Shown here: in pieces, positions 50,602 to 60,157 of the stretch | Layout: the number at the start of each line of letters is the position of its first letter | Numbering within the stretch: the first letter of the stretch is position 1 | DNA from: Mangrovimicrobium sp033283265 | GTDB taxonomy: Bacteria; Pseudomonadota; Gammaproteobacteria; Pseudomonadales; Halieaceae | DNA length: 64,000 bases | Reading direction: 5' to 3' | Assembly: GCA_033283265.1 (NCBI GenBank) | Contig: JAWMQN010000005.1 | Coordinates: 274,802-338,801 of the forward strand | Notes under the pieces: generated by a model | The model's database searches: none | What the model saw: the letters and a program-made list of their open reading frames with translations, nothing else | Told to the model about the DNA's origin: nothing | Made by a program: the position numbers and the translations under genes

Positions 50602-50605
<4 letters not shown>
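50309..50605 (-). CDS. MoaD/ThiS-family ubiquitin-like protein with C-terminal Gly-Gly
   Basis: A 98-residue beta-grasp protein. It begins MIEVVLPTPLYRLAKISGPLHLAL, has SLLDAVEARYPMLRGTMRD (the helix after beta-2), and ends FLVVGALSGG, the Gly-Gly tail adenylated by E1-like enzymes. The GTG start overlaps the propeller stop (GTGA), so both are made together. It differs from molybdopterin MoaD by the RDAKTGKRRAYVRFFACQKDIS insertion. A divergent MoeB-rhodanese gene is close. No other molybdenum- or thiamine-synthesis gene is present, so it probably serves another sulfur-transfer or conjugation reaction. Confidence 0.87.
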
Positions 50606-51717
<1,112 letters not shown>

Positions 51718-51812
51718 TCGAGCCTCCGCACCCCGGGCAGGGGATAAGCATTGCCAGAGGTCTATAATCATAGTCCCGCGTGGCGACGTCGCAACTCGCT
51801 GCAGGAGTGCCC

Positions 51813-52961
51813 ATGACAGACTTCAACAATGCCGAGCTGCGCCGTTACAGCCGTCAGCTGGTCATGCCCGAGATTGGCTCAGCGGGGCAGGCGAGACTGA
51901 AAAACGCCAGCGTCCTGTGCGTCGGTGCCGGCGGCCTCGGCTCCCCTGCCGCGCTCTACCTCGCCGCGGCCGGCGTCGGCCGGCTGGGAATCGTCGAGTT
52001 TGACCACGTCGATCTCAGCAACCTGCAGCGGCAGATTCTCTACCAGAGCGACGAGCAGAATCGCCCCAAACTGGAGGCCGCCGCCGCCCGCCTGCGCGCC
52101 CTCAACCCGGAAATCGAAATTACCCCCCACGCCACCCGGCTCGCCGCCGACAATGTCGAAACAATTCTCGCCGGCTACGATGTCGTGCTCGATGGCAGCG
52201 ATAACTTCCCTACCCGCTACCTGGTCAACGAAGCCTGTGTTCGCCTGGGCAAACCCGACGTGCACGCCAGTGTGCTGCGTTTCGAGGGCCAGCTCTCGGT
52301 ATTCGACGCCTCGCGCGGGCCCTGCCTGCGCTGCCTCTTCCCCGAGCCTCCACCTGCGGAACTGGTGCCCTCCTGCGCCGAGGGCGGGGTGCTGGGTGCC
52401 GTGCCCGGAATACTGGGAAGCCTGCAGGCACTGGAGGCAATCAAACTGCTGCTGGGGATAGGCCAGCCGCTGATCGGGCGGCTGTTGCTGTTCGATGGGC
52501 TGGCCTTGCAGTTCCGCGAGTTACCGCTGGCGCGCGACCCGGACTGCCCGAGCTGCGCCAGCCCCGGCCGCAATGAGGTGGCGGGAAATTACGAGGTTTT
52601 TACCGCCAGCTGGGCGGAAAGCCCGGCATGCAGCAACGCCGGGGTCCGCGCCATGCTACCCGCCGAACTGGCGGCGCGCTGGCATCGGGGCGACAGCGTC
52701 CTGCTCCTCGATGTGCGGCAGGCGGAGGAGTTCGCCCTCGTCCATATCGAGGGCGCCAAACTCATACCCCTCGACGAGTTGGGCTCGCGCATCGGCGAAC
52801 TCGACCCCGCAGCGGAGTACGTGATCACCTGCCACCACGGCAAACGCAGTATCGAGGCCTATCACCAGCTGTCGACAGCGGGGTTCGGACTGCTGCAGGT
52901 TCTTGCGGGCGGGATTGACGCCTGGGCCAGGGAAGTAGACAGGGCGCTGCCCCGCTACTGA
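51813..52961 (+). CDS. moeB: MoeB/ThiF-type E1-like enzyme fused to rhodanese domain
   Basis: A 382-residue fusion. The adenylation domain carries GAGGLG (38-43), DLSNLQRQILY, DGSDNFPTRY (127-136), the catalytic Cys in VPSCAEGG (C188) and zinc cysteines CLRC (171/174) and CPSC (245/248). The C-terminal rhodanese domain (about 275-382) has C340 in CHHGKRS as persulfide carrier. It would adenylate a Gly-Gly tail and then hand over sulfur. TATAAT (51763-51768) lies upstream. It diverges from the MoaD-like/propeller pair by 95 bases. Confidence 0.94.
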   Translation: MTDFNNAELRRYSRQLVMPEIGSAGQARLKNASVLCVGAGGLGSPAALYLAAAGVGRLGIVEFDHVDLSNLQRQILYQSDEQNRPKLEAAAARLRALNPEIEITPHATRLAADNVETILAGYDVVLDGSDNFPTRYLVNEACVRLGKPDVHASVLRFEGQLSVFDASRGPCLRCLFPEPPPAELVPSCAEGGVLGAVPGILGSLQALEAIKLLLGIGQPLIGRLLLFDGLALQFRELPLARDPDCPSCASPGRNEVAGNYEVFTASWAESPACSNAGVRAMLPAELAARWHRGDSVLLLDVRQAEEFALVHIEGAKLIPLDELGSRIGELDPAAEYVITCHHGKRSIEAYHQLSTAGFGLLQVLAGGIDAWAREVDRALPRY

Positions 52962-52972
52962 CGCTCGCCTGC

Positions 52973-53608
52973 CTACCTGAGCAGGGTCTTTGCCTCTTCT
53001 TCCGCCTCCGGTTCGCGGCCGAACACGCCGCGCAGCAGGGGTGTATCCCAGTTCTGCCAGAGCCACAGCGCGATCGGCGCGATGGTGGGAATAATCAACA
53101 CGTTGAGCTGGTAAAACAGGGCGATCACGTTCGCGTTGGGGATGAAGCTGTCGGGCAGGTCGAGAAACAGGGGGCCGAGCCCGAGCATGAGTTCCTTGAG
53201 ACAGAGGCTGAGCACACCGACGAGAAACAGCGGGTAAAGCACCATGACACCGGTGAGGAAGTTCCACAGGTACTCTTTTTTCTGGGTGGCGAAATGCAGT
53301 GCAGCGTAGAACGGGAAAGAGTAGGACAGGATGCCGGGGTTGATGCTGAAGCCCAGCTGGTATTCGGACTGCCCCGGCAGCACCGGCTTGCCATCCAGCT
53401 CGCCAAAGGCGGTCATCAGCACCACGTCCCCCCCGTGAAAGCTGAGGCTCTCAACAACGCTCGGAAACCAGGCCCCGAGCAGCAGGTCAGCCAGGCCCAC
53501 AACCGGCATGGCCAGGGGCTGGGCTGCGACGGTCCACAGGGCGAAGCACGGCAGGAGCAGGACGAAGGCGAACAGCAGGAACTGGCGCAGCGCGTTGTCA
53601 GGCTGCAT
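52973..53608 (-). CDS. Exosortase H-associated membrane protein
   Basis: A 211-residue inner-membrane protein with four to five hydrophobic helices (about 8-30, 36-50, 95-125, 150-185). It overlaps the exosortase H stop by 11 bases and is translated in the same direction. Proteins of this position and topology commonly accompany XrtH and are thought to assist the exosortase. The last 15 residues are acidic and cytosolic. Confidence 0.8.
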   Translation of the reverse strand: MQPDNALRQFLLFAFVLLLPCFALWTVAAQPLAMPVVGLADLLLGAWFPSVVESLSFHGGDVVLMTAFGELDGKPVLPGQSEYQLGFSINPGILSYSFPFYAALHFATQKKEYLWNFLTGVMVLYPLFLVGVLSLCLKELMLGLGPLFLDLPDSFIPNANVIALFYQLNVLIIPTIAPIALWLWQNWDTPLLRGVFGREPEAEEEAKTLLR

Positions 53609-54116
53609 GGGCGGTCTCCAGCCGCTCCCGCGACAGATAGCGCAGGTAGAGAATAAAGACGATCAGCACATCCAGCATGATCAGCGCCGGCCACAGGTAG
53701 AGGTGAACCCAGGAGAACACTTCGAGGTTCCAGTCGCCGAGGTAGAAGAGACTGATGATGCGTACCAGGTTCAGGGCCTGGATGGCGAAAAAACCACCGA
53801 CAATGGCGGCGATACGCTGCTTCCAGCTGGCGGGAAAAGCCACCACGGCGGCGATGAGTACGATGGTGGCCTCGACCCCGTTACAGCCCGCCTCGATGGA
53901 TACGGCAAAACCGCTGTCCTTGAACTGCAGCACCTTGCCATAGGCCAGGACGTTGGGGTCGAAGGGCGCCAGGATGGCCGCACTCATGCTTGCCAGCATC
54001 CCTGTGAACGGCACCACCACGTGCGCCTGCACCGGGTTCCACATCTCCAGGGAGAACAGGGCCACCAGCACGACAGTAAAGATCAGGAAAAAACGTTTCA
54101 ACGACGACGTCCCCAT
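53598..54116 (-). CDS. xrtH: Exosortase H (IPTLxxWG-CTERM processing)
   Basis: A 172-residue multi-pass membrane transpeptidase-like enzyme. The proposed catalytic residues are C78 (SIEAGCNGVEA), R119 (NLVRIISLF) and H138 (WVHLYLWPA). Length and motifs match XrtH rather than the longer EpsH-type exosortases. XrtH is expected to cut proteins with an IPTLxxWG C-terminal sorting signal. No such substrate gene is visible in the window. It is encoded with a membrane partner. Confidence 0.9.
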   Translation of the reverse strand: MGTSSLKRFFLIFTVVLVALFSLEMWNPVQAHVVVPFTGMLASMSAAILAPFDPNVLAYGKVLQFKDSGFAVSIEAGCNGVEATIVLIAAVVAFPASWKQRIAAIVGGFFAIQALNLVRIISLFYLGDWNLEVFSWVHLYLWPALIMLDVLIVFILYLRYLSRERLETAHAA

Positions 54117-54137
54117 GTATTTTTGTGCCGCATACTA

Positions 54138-55334
54138 TCACGCCCGCCCGCTGAGCTGGAGGTGGTCGTGGGGCATGAAAAAGTGCTCCAGCATCTCTTT
54201 TTGCTCGAGGGCATCGCGGTAGCCGGCGTCGATCAACTCGCGGCAGAAATCCCCCTGGAACAGCAAGTAGCTGGCCAGGCTGGTACCCCCACCGCGCGGT
54301 GTGGCACCAGTGACGTTGAGCAGGGTGCGCATCGCCGGCGGCAGCCGGTGCAGGTGGCGCGACGCCATCTGGTCGATCTCGACACTCGGGTTGATGCAGA
54401 GGAAATCCACTTCGCGCATGCCAGCCGGCTGCACGTGAGGATTCTCGTTGCGCAGCATGCCGACCAGCTCGTTGATGCGTTCGAGATGCTCCATGTCGTT
54501 CTCCAGCGCATCGATGAAGGCGCTGTTGAAGACGTGCCCCAGCATCCGTGCCAGCGAAGGCGAGTGGTTCTGCAGGCTGGGCACCGCTGGCCGCCCCCGG
54601 TTGCCACTCACTCCCACGACCATGACCCGCTCCGCCCCGAGGTGCAGCGCCGGACTGATCGGGGAGAGCTGACGCAGCGCGCCGTCGCCGAAATAGGTGT
54701 CGCCGATACGAGCCGCGGGGAGGATGGTCGGGATCGCCGAGGACGCCAGCAGGTGGGGCACACCCAACTGGGCTGACACCCCCTTACGCCGCGAACGGTT
54801 CCAGGGCGGCAGGGTCTCGTCATCGAGGCTGCTCTGGTAGAAGGTAATCGATTCCCCGGTATCGTAACTTGAGGCGGTGACCCCGATGGCATCCAGTTGC
54901 CCGCTATCGAGACGTCGCTGCAGATCGCCGAAGTCAATCGTCCGCTGCAGGAGCTCCGCCAGCGGCGCCGTATCCAGCAGGGCCAGGGGCTTGCCCAGCC
55001 CGGTACCGCGGTGAAACAGGGATACCAGCAGGCGCAGGATACTGCCGGCGAGATTGCGATAGCCGGCACGGTACACCTGGTCGACCGAGAGATTGCTCCA
55101 GATTCGCTCGACTTTTTTCACGGCCAGGCGAAAGTTGTTGGCCGAGGCACCGAGTGCCACCGCATTGATCGCCCCCGCCGAGGTACCAGTGATGATCGAA
55201 AACGGATTGTGTGCGTGCTTGGGCAACACCTCCGCTGCCGCCTTCAGCACGCCCACCTGGTAGGCCGCCCGCGCGCCACCACCGGTCAATACCAGTGCGG
55301 TGCGGTCCTTGGCTGGAGGGCGGGAGGGATTCAT
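54138..55334 (-). CDS. Patatin-like phospholipase
   Basis: A 398-residue serine hydrolase. The oxyanion loop is GGGARAAYQ (18-26), the nucleophile S52 lies in GTSAG, and the catalytic dyad Asp is D217 in YFGDGALRQ. It acts on phospholipids or other acyl esters; no signal peptide is seen. Its stop lies 21 bases before the exosortase H start, so the three genes may be one transcript. A tandem of basic residues (NRSRRKG) near 180 is unremarkable. Confidence 0.94.
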   Translation of the reverse strand: MNPSRPPAKDRTALVLTGGGARAAYQVGVLKAAAEVLPKHAHNPFSIITGTSAGAINAVALGASANNFRLAVKKVERIWSNLSVDQVYRAGYRNLAGSILRLLVSLFHRGTGLGKPLALLDTAPLAELLQRTIDFGDLQRRLDSGQLDAIGVTASSYDTGESITFYQSSLDDETLPPWNRSRRKGVSAQLGVPHLLASSAIPTILPAARIGDTYFGDGALRQLSPISPALHLGAERVMVVGVSGNRGRPAVPSLQNHSPSLARMLGHVFNSAFIDALENDMEHLERINELVGMLRNENPHVQPAGMREVDFLCINPSVEIDQMASRHLHRLPPAMRTLLNVTGATPRGGGTSLASYLLFQGDFCRELIDAGYRDALEQKEMLEHFFMPHDHLQLSGRA

Positions 55335-55556
55335 CGGGCCATTATGAGCGGAACGCCCCGGGCAGCGCCAGTTGTACCGCGCTCCGCTCCGCGGATAGAG
55401 GATATTTCTGCCGGAATTGACCCGCAGCGGCTCGCAGCGCTACCCGCAACCGTCCCCACTCGGTATCATCCTGTTGGCCAGACCTCGAGCAACTTCGCCA
55501 CAGCGGCAATTACCGTGACGAGAACAGCAACCGTGGAGCAGGATTCAGCGAACCCA

Positions 55557-57155
55557 ATGTCCCCAAACCAGCAGCCTTCGCCCACCCTGTTTCCGCTGTG
55601 CAGCACGCGCTGCGCCGCGACAGCCCTGCTTGTCGCGCTGGTTGCAGGCTGCGGCAGCTCCCCCCAGAGCACCGAAGTCACCGGCAGCCGGGCGGAGAAG
55701 AACCTGCAGGCGGGTGTCTGCCCGGCCTCCATCATCGACGCCCGGGGCCGCAACGCCAACGGCGAGTACCGCTATGGCAAGGCGCTCAGTAGCAGTGATC
55801 TCAGCCGCCTGCGGCAGCAGGAATTGCGCAACTGCCGCAACGCGGCCAGCAACGGGAATACGGCGGCACTGTCCACCACTGCCGCGTTTTACCGCGGCAA
55901 CGGCGACACTGCGACACTGATACCGGTTCTTGAGGGCTACGTTGCAACCGGCAAGGACCGCGACAGCCTGCGCAACAGCGCCACTTATCTCTACCGCGCC
56001 TACGCCACCGGTCGCCAGGGCGTGCCCCGGGATGACAGCAAGGCCTTTCGCTATCTCGGTGTGGCCGTCAACAGGGGTGCCAACGATCTCGAGATGACCT
56101 ATGCCCAAGCACTCTTGCAGCGAGGCCTTTACAGCGATGCGAAGCAGCAGTTGGAGAAACTGCGAGGAAGTTCCAGCCCGGAGATTCGCTGCGAGGCGAC
56201 GCTCAGCCTGGCGCAACTCTACTTTGGCGCCAGTCCACGCGACGAGAACTGGAATCTCGGCTACTTCTACTGGCGACTGGGCCTCGATCTCGCCGCCAGC
56301 CCGGACTGGGGCTCCTGCGCCCGCGATAACTTCGTTTATGGCGATCGCTACTCGCATGAATCGCAGCGCAAGAGTTTCGTCGAGGGCCGCATCGCACTGA
56401 TGAGCCCGGCCCAGCGCCAGGTGATCGACGAGGCGAGGCGCGATCCCCACAAAGGCTACCCCTTTGTCGCCGCACTGAGTTTTAGCCGCCCAGCCGGCGC
56501 TCCTGCGGCGGGCTCAATCGCAGCGCCCCCCACCCCTGCCCTGGTGAGCAATGGCTACTGGCCCACTTGGCAAGCACTCTCGGCAAAACTCTGCGCACTC
56601 CAGCCTGCCTTCGGTTACGGCGACTGGAGCCAGGTCTTCGAAAGCAACGCCAGTGCTGTATGGAGTGTCGATTCGCGCAATGGCGCGGCACAGGCACAGG
56701 GCTCCGCAATTGCCGTCAGTACCAACCAGCTGGTTACCAACTGCCACGTGATCGAAAACCCTGCCAGTATCACCCTGCGACAGATCGGGCGCAGCCTCGG
56801 CGCGCGGCTGACCGCAGCAGACCGACAGGGCGACCGCTGCGTCATCACTGTCGACCAGCCGCTGCCGAGCCACGTGCAAAGCGCGCGTGGCTTTACCGCC
56901 ATCAAGGTCGGGGAAGACGTGGCCGCGATAGGTAACCCGAAGGGGCTTGAGACTTCGCTGTCGCGCGGCATCGTCGGCCAGAAACGCAGCCGGGACGGCC
57001 TGCAACTGCTACAGACTGATGCGGCGATCTCGGCGGGCTCCTCGGGCGGAGGGCTGTTCGACCGCTACGGAAACCTGGTGGGCATTACCAGTTTTACCAT
57101 TTCCAGTGGCCAGAGCCTCAACTTTGCCATCGCCTTTGATGAGTTCTGCCACTGA
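55557..57155 (+). CDS. Lipoprotein with Sel1-like repeats and trypsin-like protease domain
   Basis: A 532-residue envelope protein. The signal peptide ends at LVAGC (Cys32), a lipobox. Residues 90-290 are helical Sel1/TPR-like repeats (YLYRAYATGRQGVPRDDSKAFRYLGVAV). Residues 370-532 form a trypsin/HtrA-like domain with H397 (TNCHVIE), probable D426 and S496 in AGSSGGGL. It lacks a PDZ domain. It may act as a periplasmic quality-control or processing protease. The ATG at 55557 gives the lipoprotein signal; longer starts do not. Confidence 0.85.
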   Translation: MSPNQQPSPTLFPLCSTRCAATALLVALVAGCGSSPQSTEVTGSRAEKNLQAGVCPASIIDARGRNANGEYRYGKALSSSDLSRLRQQELRNCRNAASNGNTAALSTTAAFYRGNGDTATLIPVLEGYVATGKDRDSLRNSATYLYRAYATGRQGVPRDDSKAFRYLGVAVNRGANDLEMTYAQALLQRGLYSDAKQQLEKLRGSSSPEIRCEATLSLAQLYFGASPRDENWNLGYFYWRLGLDLAASPDWGSCARDNFVYGDRYSHESQRKSFVEGRIALMSPAQRQVIDEARRDPHKGYPFVAALSFSRPAGAPAAGSIAAPPTPALVSNGYWPTWQALSAKLCALQPAFGYGDWSQVFESNASAVWSVDSRNGAAQAQGSAIAVSTNQLVTNCHVIENPASITLRQIGRSLGARLTAADRQGDRCVITVDQPLPSHVQSARGFTAIKVGEDVAAIGNPKGLETSLSRGIVGQKRSRDGLQLLQTDAAISAGSSGGGLFDRYGNLVGITSFTISSGQSLNFAIAFDEFCH

Positions 57156-57212
57156 CTGAAAATGCCGCTTGAGCGCCCGACCGCTTGTCGCGACCGGCCT
57201 CACGGCCTGCAC

Positions 57213-57240
57213 AAATAAAAAGGGCGCCCACAGGCGCCCT
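57213..57240 (-). terminator. Rho-independent terminator of the TolC-OmpA gene
   Basis: AGGGCGCC (57221-57228) and GGCGCCCT (57233-57240) pair around four bases. On the minus strand the stem is followed by TTTTATTT (complement of 57213-57220). It lies 20 bases after the TolC-OmpA stop and also between two convergent genes. Confidence 0.92.
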
Positions 57241-57260
57241 CAGGGATGTTTCAAACAGAG

Positions 57261-59138
57261 CTACTCGGCGACGTCCATCACCAGTTCCACCCGGCGGTTT
57301 TGCGCCCGGCCCTCAACGGTATCGTTGCTGGCAATCGGCTGGGTCTGACCACGACCGATAGCGACCAGTTGCGCCGCGGGCACACCGAACTCCTCGATCA
57401 TCATCGTACGCACCGCATTGGCACGGCGCTCAGACAGCCATACGTTGTACTCGGGAGTGCCGGTAGTATCGGTGTGACCCTCCACAGTGGCGCGAACGCT
57501 GGGGTGCTCGCGCAACAGCGCCGCGGCATTGGCGATCTCGCTATCGAAGGCGGAACGGATCACTGAGGAGTTCAGCTCGAACTGTACGTCCAGGTCGACT
57601 GATACCATGTCACCGGTATCGCGGTAGCGGTCACTGCCTGCTGCCAGACCCGCCAGGGCAGTTGCGGCAGCCGGGTCAGCGCTGGCGTTGAGCCGCGCAA
57701 ATAGGGCGTCGCGATCAACCGAAGCGGGCATCGGCGCTGCCTGCGGGCAGAGCGCCTGGGCATTCTCGTCATCCGGGTCACGGGAGAAGTCCAGGTCCAG
57801 TTCAGCCAGTTTGTCGGCGTTCAGGCCGTTCACGTCCAGAGATGCCAGCAGAAGCCCCATATTGGACAGGGTGCGTGCCTGGGCGATCGCGAGATCGGTC
57901 TGGGCAGCGATATTGGCGCGCTGGGTATCGAAGTACTCGTTCTGGGAGTCCAGGAGGTCCAGCAGGGTGCGCTGGCCGATATCGAACTGGTCGCGGTAGG
58001 CCCTGCGGGTCTTGTCCTGGGCCAGCATATTGCGCTGGGTCAGTTCCACCTGCTGCTGCAGGGACTGGATATCGTTGAAGGCAATGGTCACTTCCTGGCG
58101 CACGTTCAGGCAAGCCTGCTTGCGCTCTTCCACCGCAGCGTTGTAAAGATTGTAGTACTCGCGTTTGCGCGCACTGTCTGCACCGCCGCGGAACAGGTTG
58201 TAGGCCACAACCACTTCAATGGCTTCCTCGTCGTAGCGACCTTCTACGCCATCGGTATCGTGCTCAATCTCGTTGCGGTAGCGCAGGTCCAGGCGCGGCA
58301 TGAAAGGGGCATTGGTGGCGTTGAGCGCCTCCTGCACCGAGCGCAGGTTCTCGATCGCGGAGTTGATCACCGGGCTGCGCTGGTAGGCCATTTGCAGGGC
58401 CGCTTCACGCACCTCAGGAATATTGGCGTCCGGAACCGCCGGCAGCACCAGGTCGTCCGCCGGCATGGCGTGAACGATGCGTTCGAAGCGGGTGATGACG
58501 TCATGCAGGTTGGTGATCTCGGTCACCACGTTGGATTCTGCGAGGGCGATACGTGCCGCCGCCTGCTCGAGGTCGACCCCCTGGCTGACACCGCCGCCAG
58601 TACGCTCGGCGATCTTGTCGTAGACCTCCTTGTGCACCAGGTAGTTGTCCTCGGCATATTTGACCAGGTTCTGGAACCTGACCGTGTCGAGGTAGGCGGC
58701 AACCGCTTCGAGAGCCACCTCTTCGGAAGAGCGTTTGAAGTCATAGTAGCGGGAGAGCTTGGCGTAACCCAAACGGGCTACCTCATCCCGGGTGGCGAAG
58801 CCATCGAACAGCATCTGGGTGATGCTGAAGCGAGTGGTATCCCGGTCGTAGTCACCGAAATCCACCAGTGGGGTCTCGCGCTCCTCCCGGCCCCACTCGG
58901 AGTAGACGTCGGCACTCGGGAAATAGCCGCCGCGGGCGCCGCGCTCGGCTTCACGACTGGCCTCGAAGTTGTACCAGTCTGCGTTGACTCGCGGACTGCG
59001 CATGACACCCCGGGTTACCGCGGTCTTGAAGTCCTGGACAGTGCCAGTTTCAGCGGGCGCCTCACTCTGCCCCAATGCGCCGCTGGCCATCCCTACTGTA
59101 GCTGCGAAAACAGCCACACCCAGTTGTTTTAGTTTCAT
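57261..59138 (-). CDS. lapE: TolC-family outer-membrane channel fused to OmpA domain (LapE-like)
   Basis: A 625-residue protein. The signal peptide ends near ALGQ (23-24). Residues 30-460 form the TolC-type alpha-barrel channel with two repeat halves; DFKTAVTRGVMRSPRVNADWYNFEASREA and the ARTLSNMGLLLASLDVNGL end are typical. Residues 515-625 are an OmpA peptidoglycan-binding domain (EGHTDTTGTPEYNVWLSERRANAV, RRVELVMD). The fusion would anchor the export channel to the cell wall. Next to LapG/LapD and a giant adhesin it is the likely type I exit channel. It has its own terminator. Confidence 0.93.
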   Translation of the reverse strand: MKLKQLGVAVFAATVGMASGALGQSEAPAETGTVQDFKTAVTRGVMRSPRVNADWYNFEASREAERGARGGYFPSADVYSEWGREERETPLVDFGDYDRDTTRFSITQMLFDGFATRDEVARLGYAKLSRYYDFKRSSEEVALEAVAAYLDTVRFQNLVKYAEDNYLVHKEVYDKIAERTGGGVSQGVDLEQAAARIALAESNVVTEITNLHDVITRFERIVHAMPADDLVLPAVPDANIPEVREAALQMAYQRSPVINSAIENLRSVQEALNATNAPFMPRLDLRYRNEIEHDTDGVEGRYDEEAIEVVVAYNLFRGGADSARKREYYNLYNAAVEERKQACLNVRQEVTIAFNDIQSLQQQVELTQRNMLAQDKTRRAYRDQFDIGQRTLLDLLDSQNEYFDTQRANIAAQTDLAIAQARTLSNMGLLLASLDVNGLNADKLAELDLDFSRDPDDENAQALCPQAAPMPASVDRDALFARLNASADPAAATALAGLAAGSDRYRDTGDMVSVDLDVQFELNSSVIRSAFDSEIANAAALLREHPSVRATVEGHTDTTGTPEYNVWLSERRANAVRTMMIEEFGVPAAQLVAIGRGQTQPIASNDTVEGRAQNRRVELVMDVAE

Positions 59139-59402
59139 TGTTGCGTCCTGTTTTTACCCCAAAAAACCCAAGCACCGCCCGCAAGCGACACAAAATCGCA
59201 CAGAAAGCGCCTGGCTCTGTACACGATTTGATCAGAATGATAGGTCAGTAACCCCCAACCCCCGGACGATCCGCTCGAAAAATATGAACTGCGTCACATT
59301 TTCCGACCCCACCTGAGTACTACTAAAGCACGGGAAACCGCCTAGGTCATCTATATCCTATAAAGTAGTCTAATATAACCATTCGTCCAGCCCACATTAC
59401 AG

Positions 59403-60134
59403 GTGCTGACAGGAAGTCGTTCACCGAGACTTGAGGCCCTACCGTTGGCAGGAACACAGCGAGCAAGCCATTCCATCACGCGCGCTTGCGTCGGCCTCGT
59501 ATCCACGCTGTTACTCGCGACAGTGGTCTGGGGACAACTCAACCTGGACAGGATGCGCACTGTCGCCCAGCAGCGTTACGGCAGTGCCACTGTGCAAATG
59601 GTGGATGAGTGGAACGCGACCATCGAGTCCATGAAGTCGATGCCCGAAGCGCAAAAGCTCAAAACCGCCAATAACTTCTTCAACCGGCGCATCCGCTGGG
59701 TACAGGACCCCGAAGCCTGGGGCCAGAAGGATTACTGGGCAACACCGCTGGAAACCATGGGCAACGGCAAGGGCGATTGCGAGGATTTCGCCATCGCCAA
59801 GTACGCGATGCTGCTGCTCGCGGGTGTCGACGTTGACCGCTTGCGCATCACCTACGTCAAGGCCCAGATGGGCGGCCCCAACAGCAAGATTCACGCCGCG
59901 CACATGGTCCTCGCCTACTACCCGACGCCCAGCGCGGTACCGGAAATTCTCGACAACCTGATTACCGATATCTACCCCGCCACCAAACGCACTGACCTGA
60001 CGCCGGTATACGGCTTCAACAGTAAGGGCCTGTGGGTTGGGGGGCGTGCGGCGCCCGCCACCACCGACCCGAGTGCCAAGCTCTCCCGCTGGCGGGACCT
60101 GTTGCAACGCGCCGCGGCCGAAGGGCTGGGTTAA
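59403..60134 (+). CDS. lapG: LapG-type periplasmic cysteine protease
   Basis: A 243-residue transglutaminase-like protease. A membrane or signal helix is at about 29-45. The catalytic triad is C126 (GDCEDFAIAKY), H167 (AAHMVLAYY) and D184 (LDNL). The preceding RRIRWVQDPEAWGQKDYWATPLE is a strong LapG signature. LapG cuts the N-terminal di-alanine site of LapA-type adhesins when c-di-GMP is low. The start is uncertain; GTG at 59403 opens the frame. lapD follows 23 bases later. Confidence 0.94.
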   Translation: MLTGSRSPRLEALPLAGTQRASHSITRACVGLVSTLLLATVVWGQLNLDRMRTVAQQRYGSATVQMVDEWNATIESMKSMPEAQKLKTANNFFNRRIRWVQDPEAWGQKDYWATPLETMGNGKGDCEDFAIAKYAMLLLAGVDVDRLRITYVKAQMGGPNSKIHAAHMVLAYYPTPSAVPEILDNLITDIYPATKRTDLTPVYGFNSKGLWVGGRAAPATTDPSAKLSRWRDLLQRAAAEGLG

Positions 60135-60157
60135 GAGATCATGAACGGAGCCTGACC

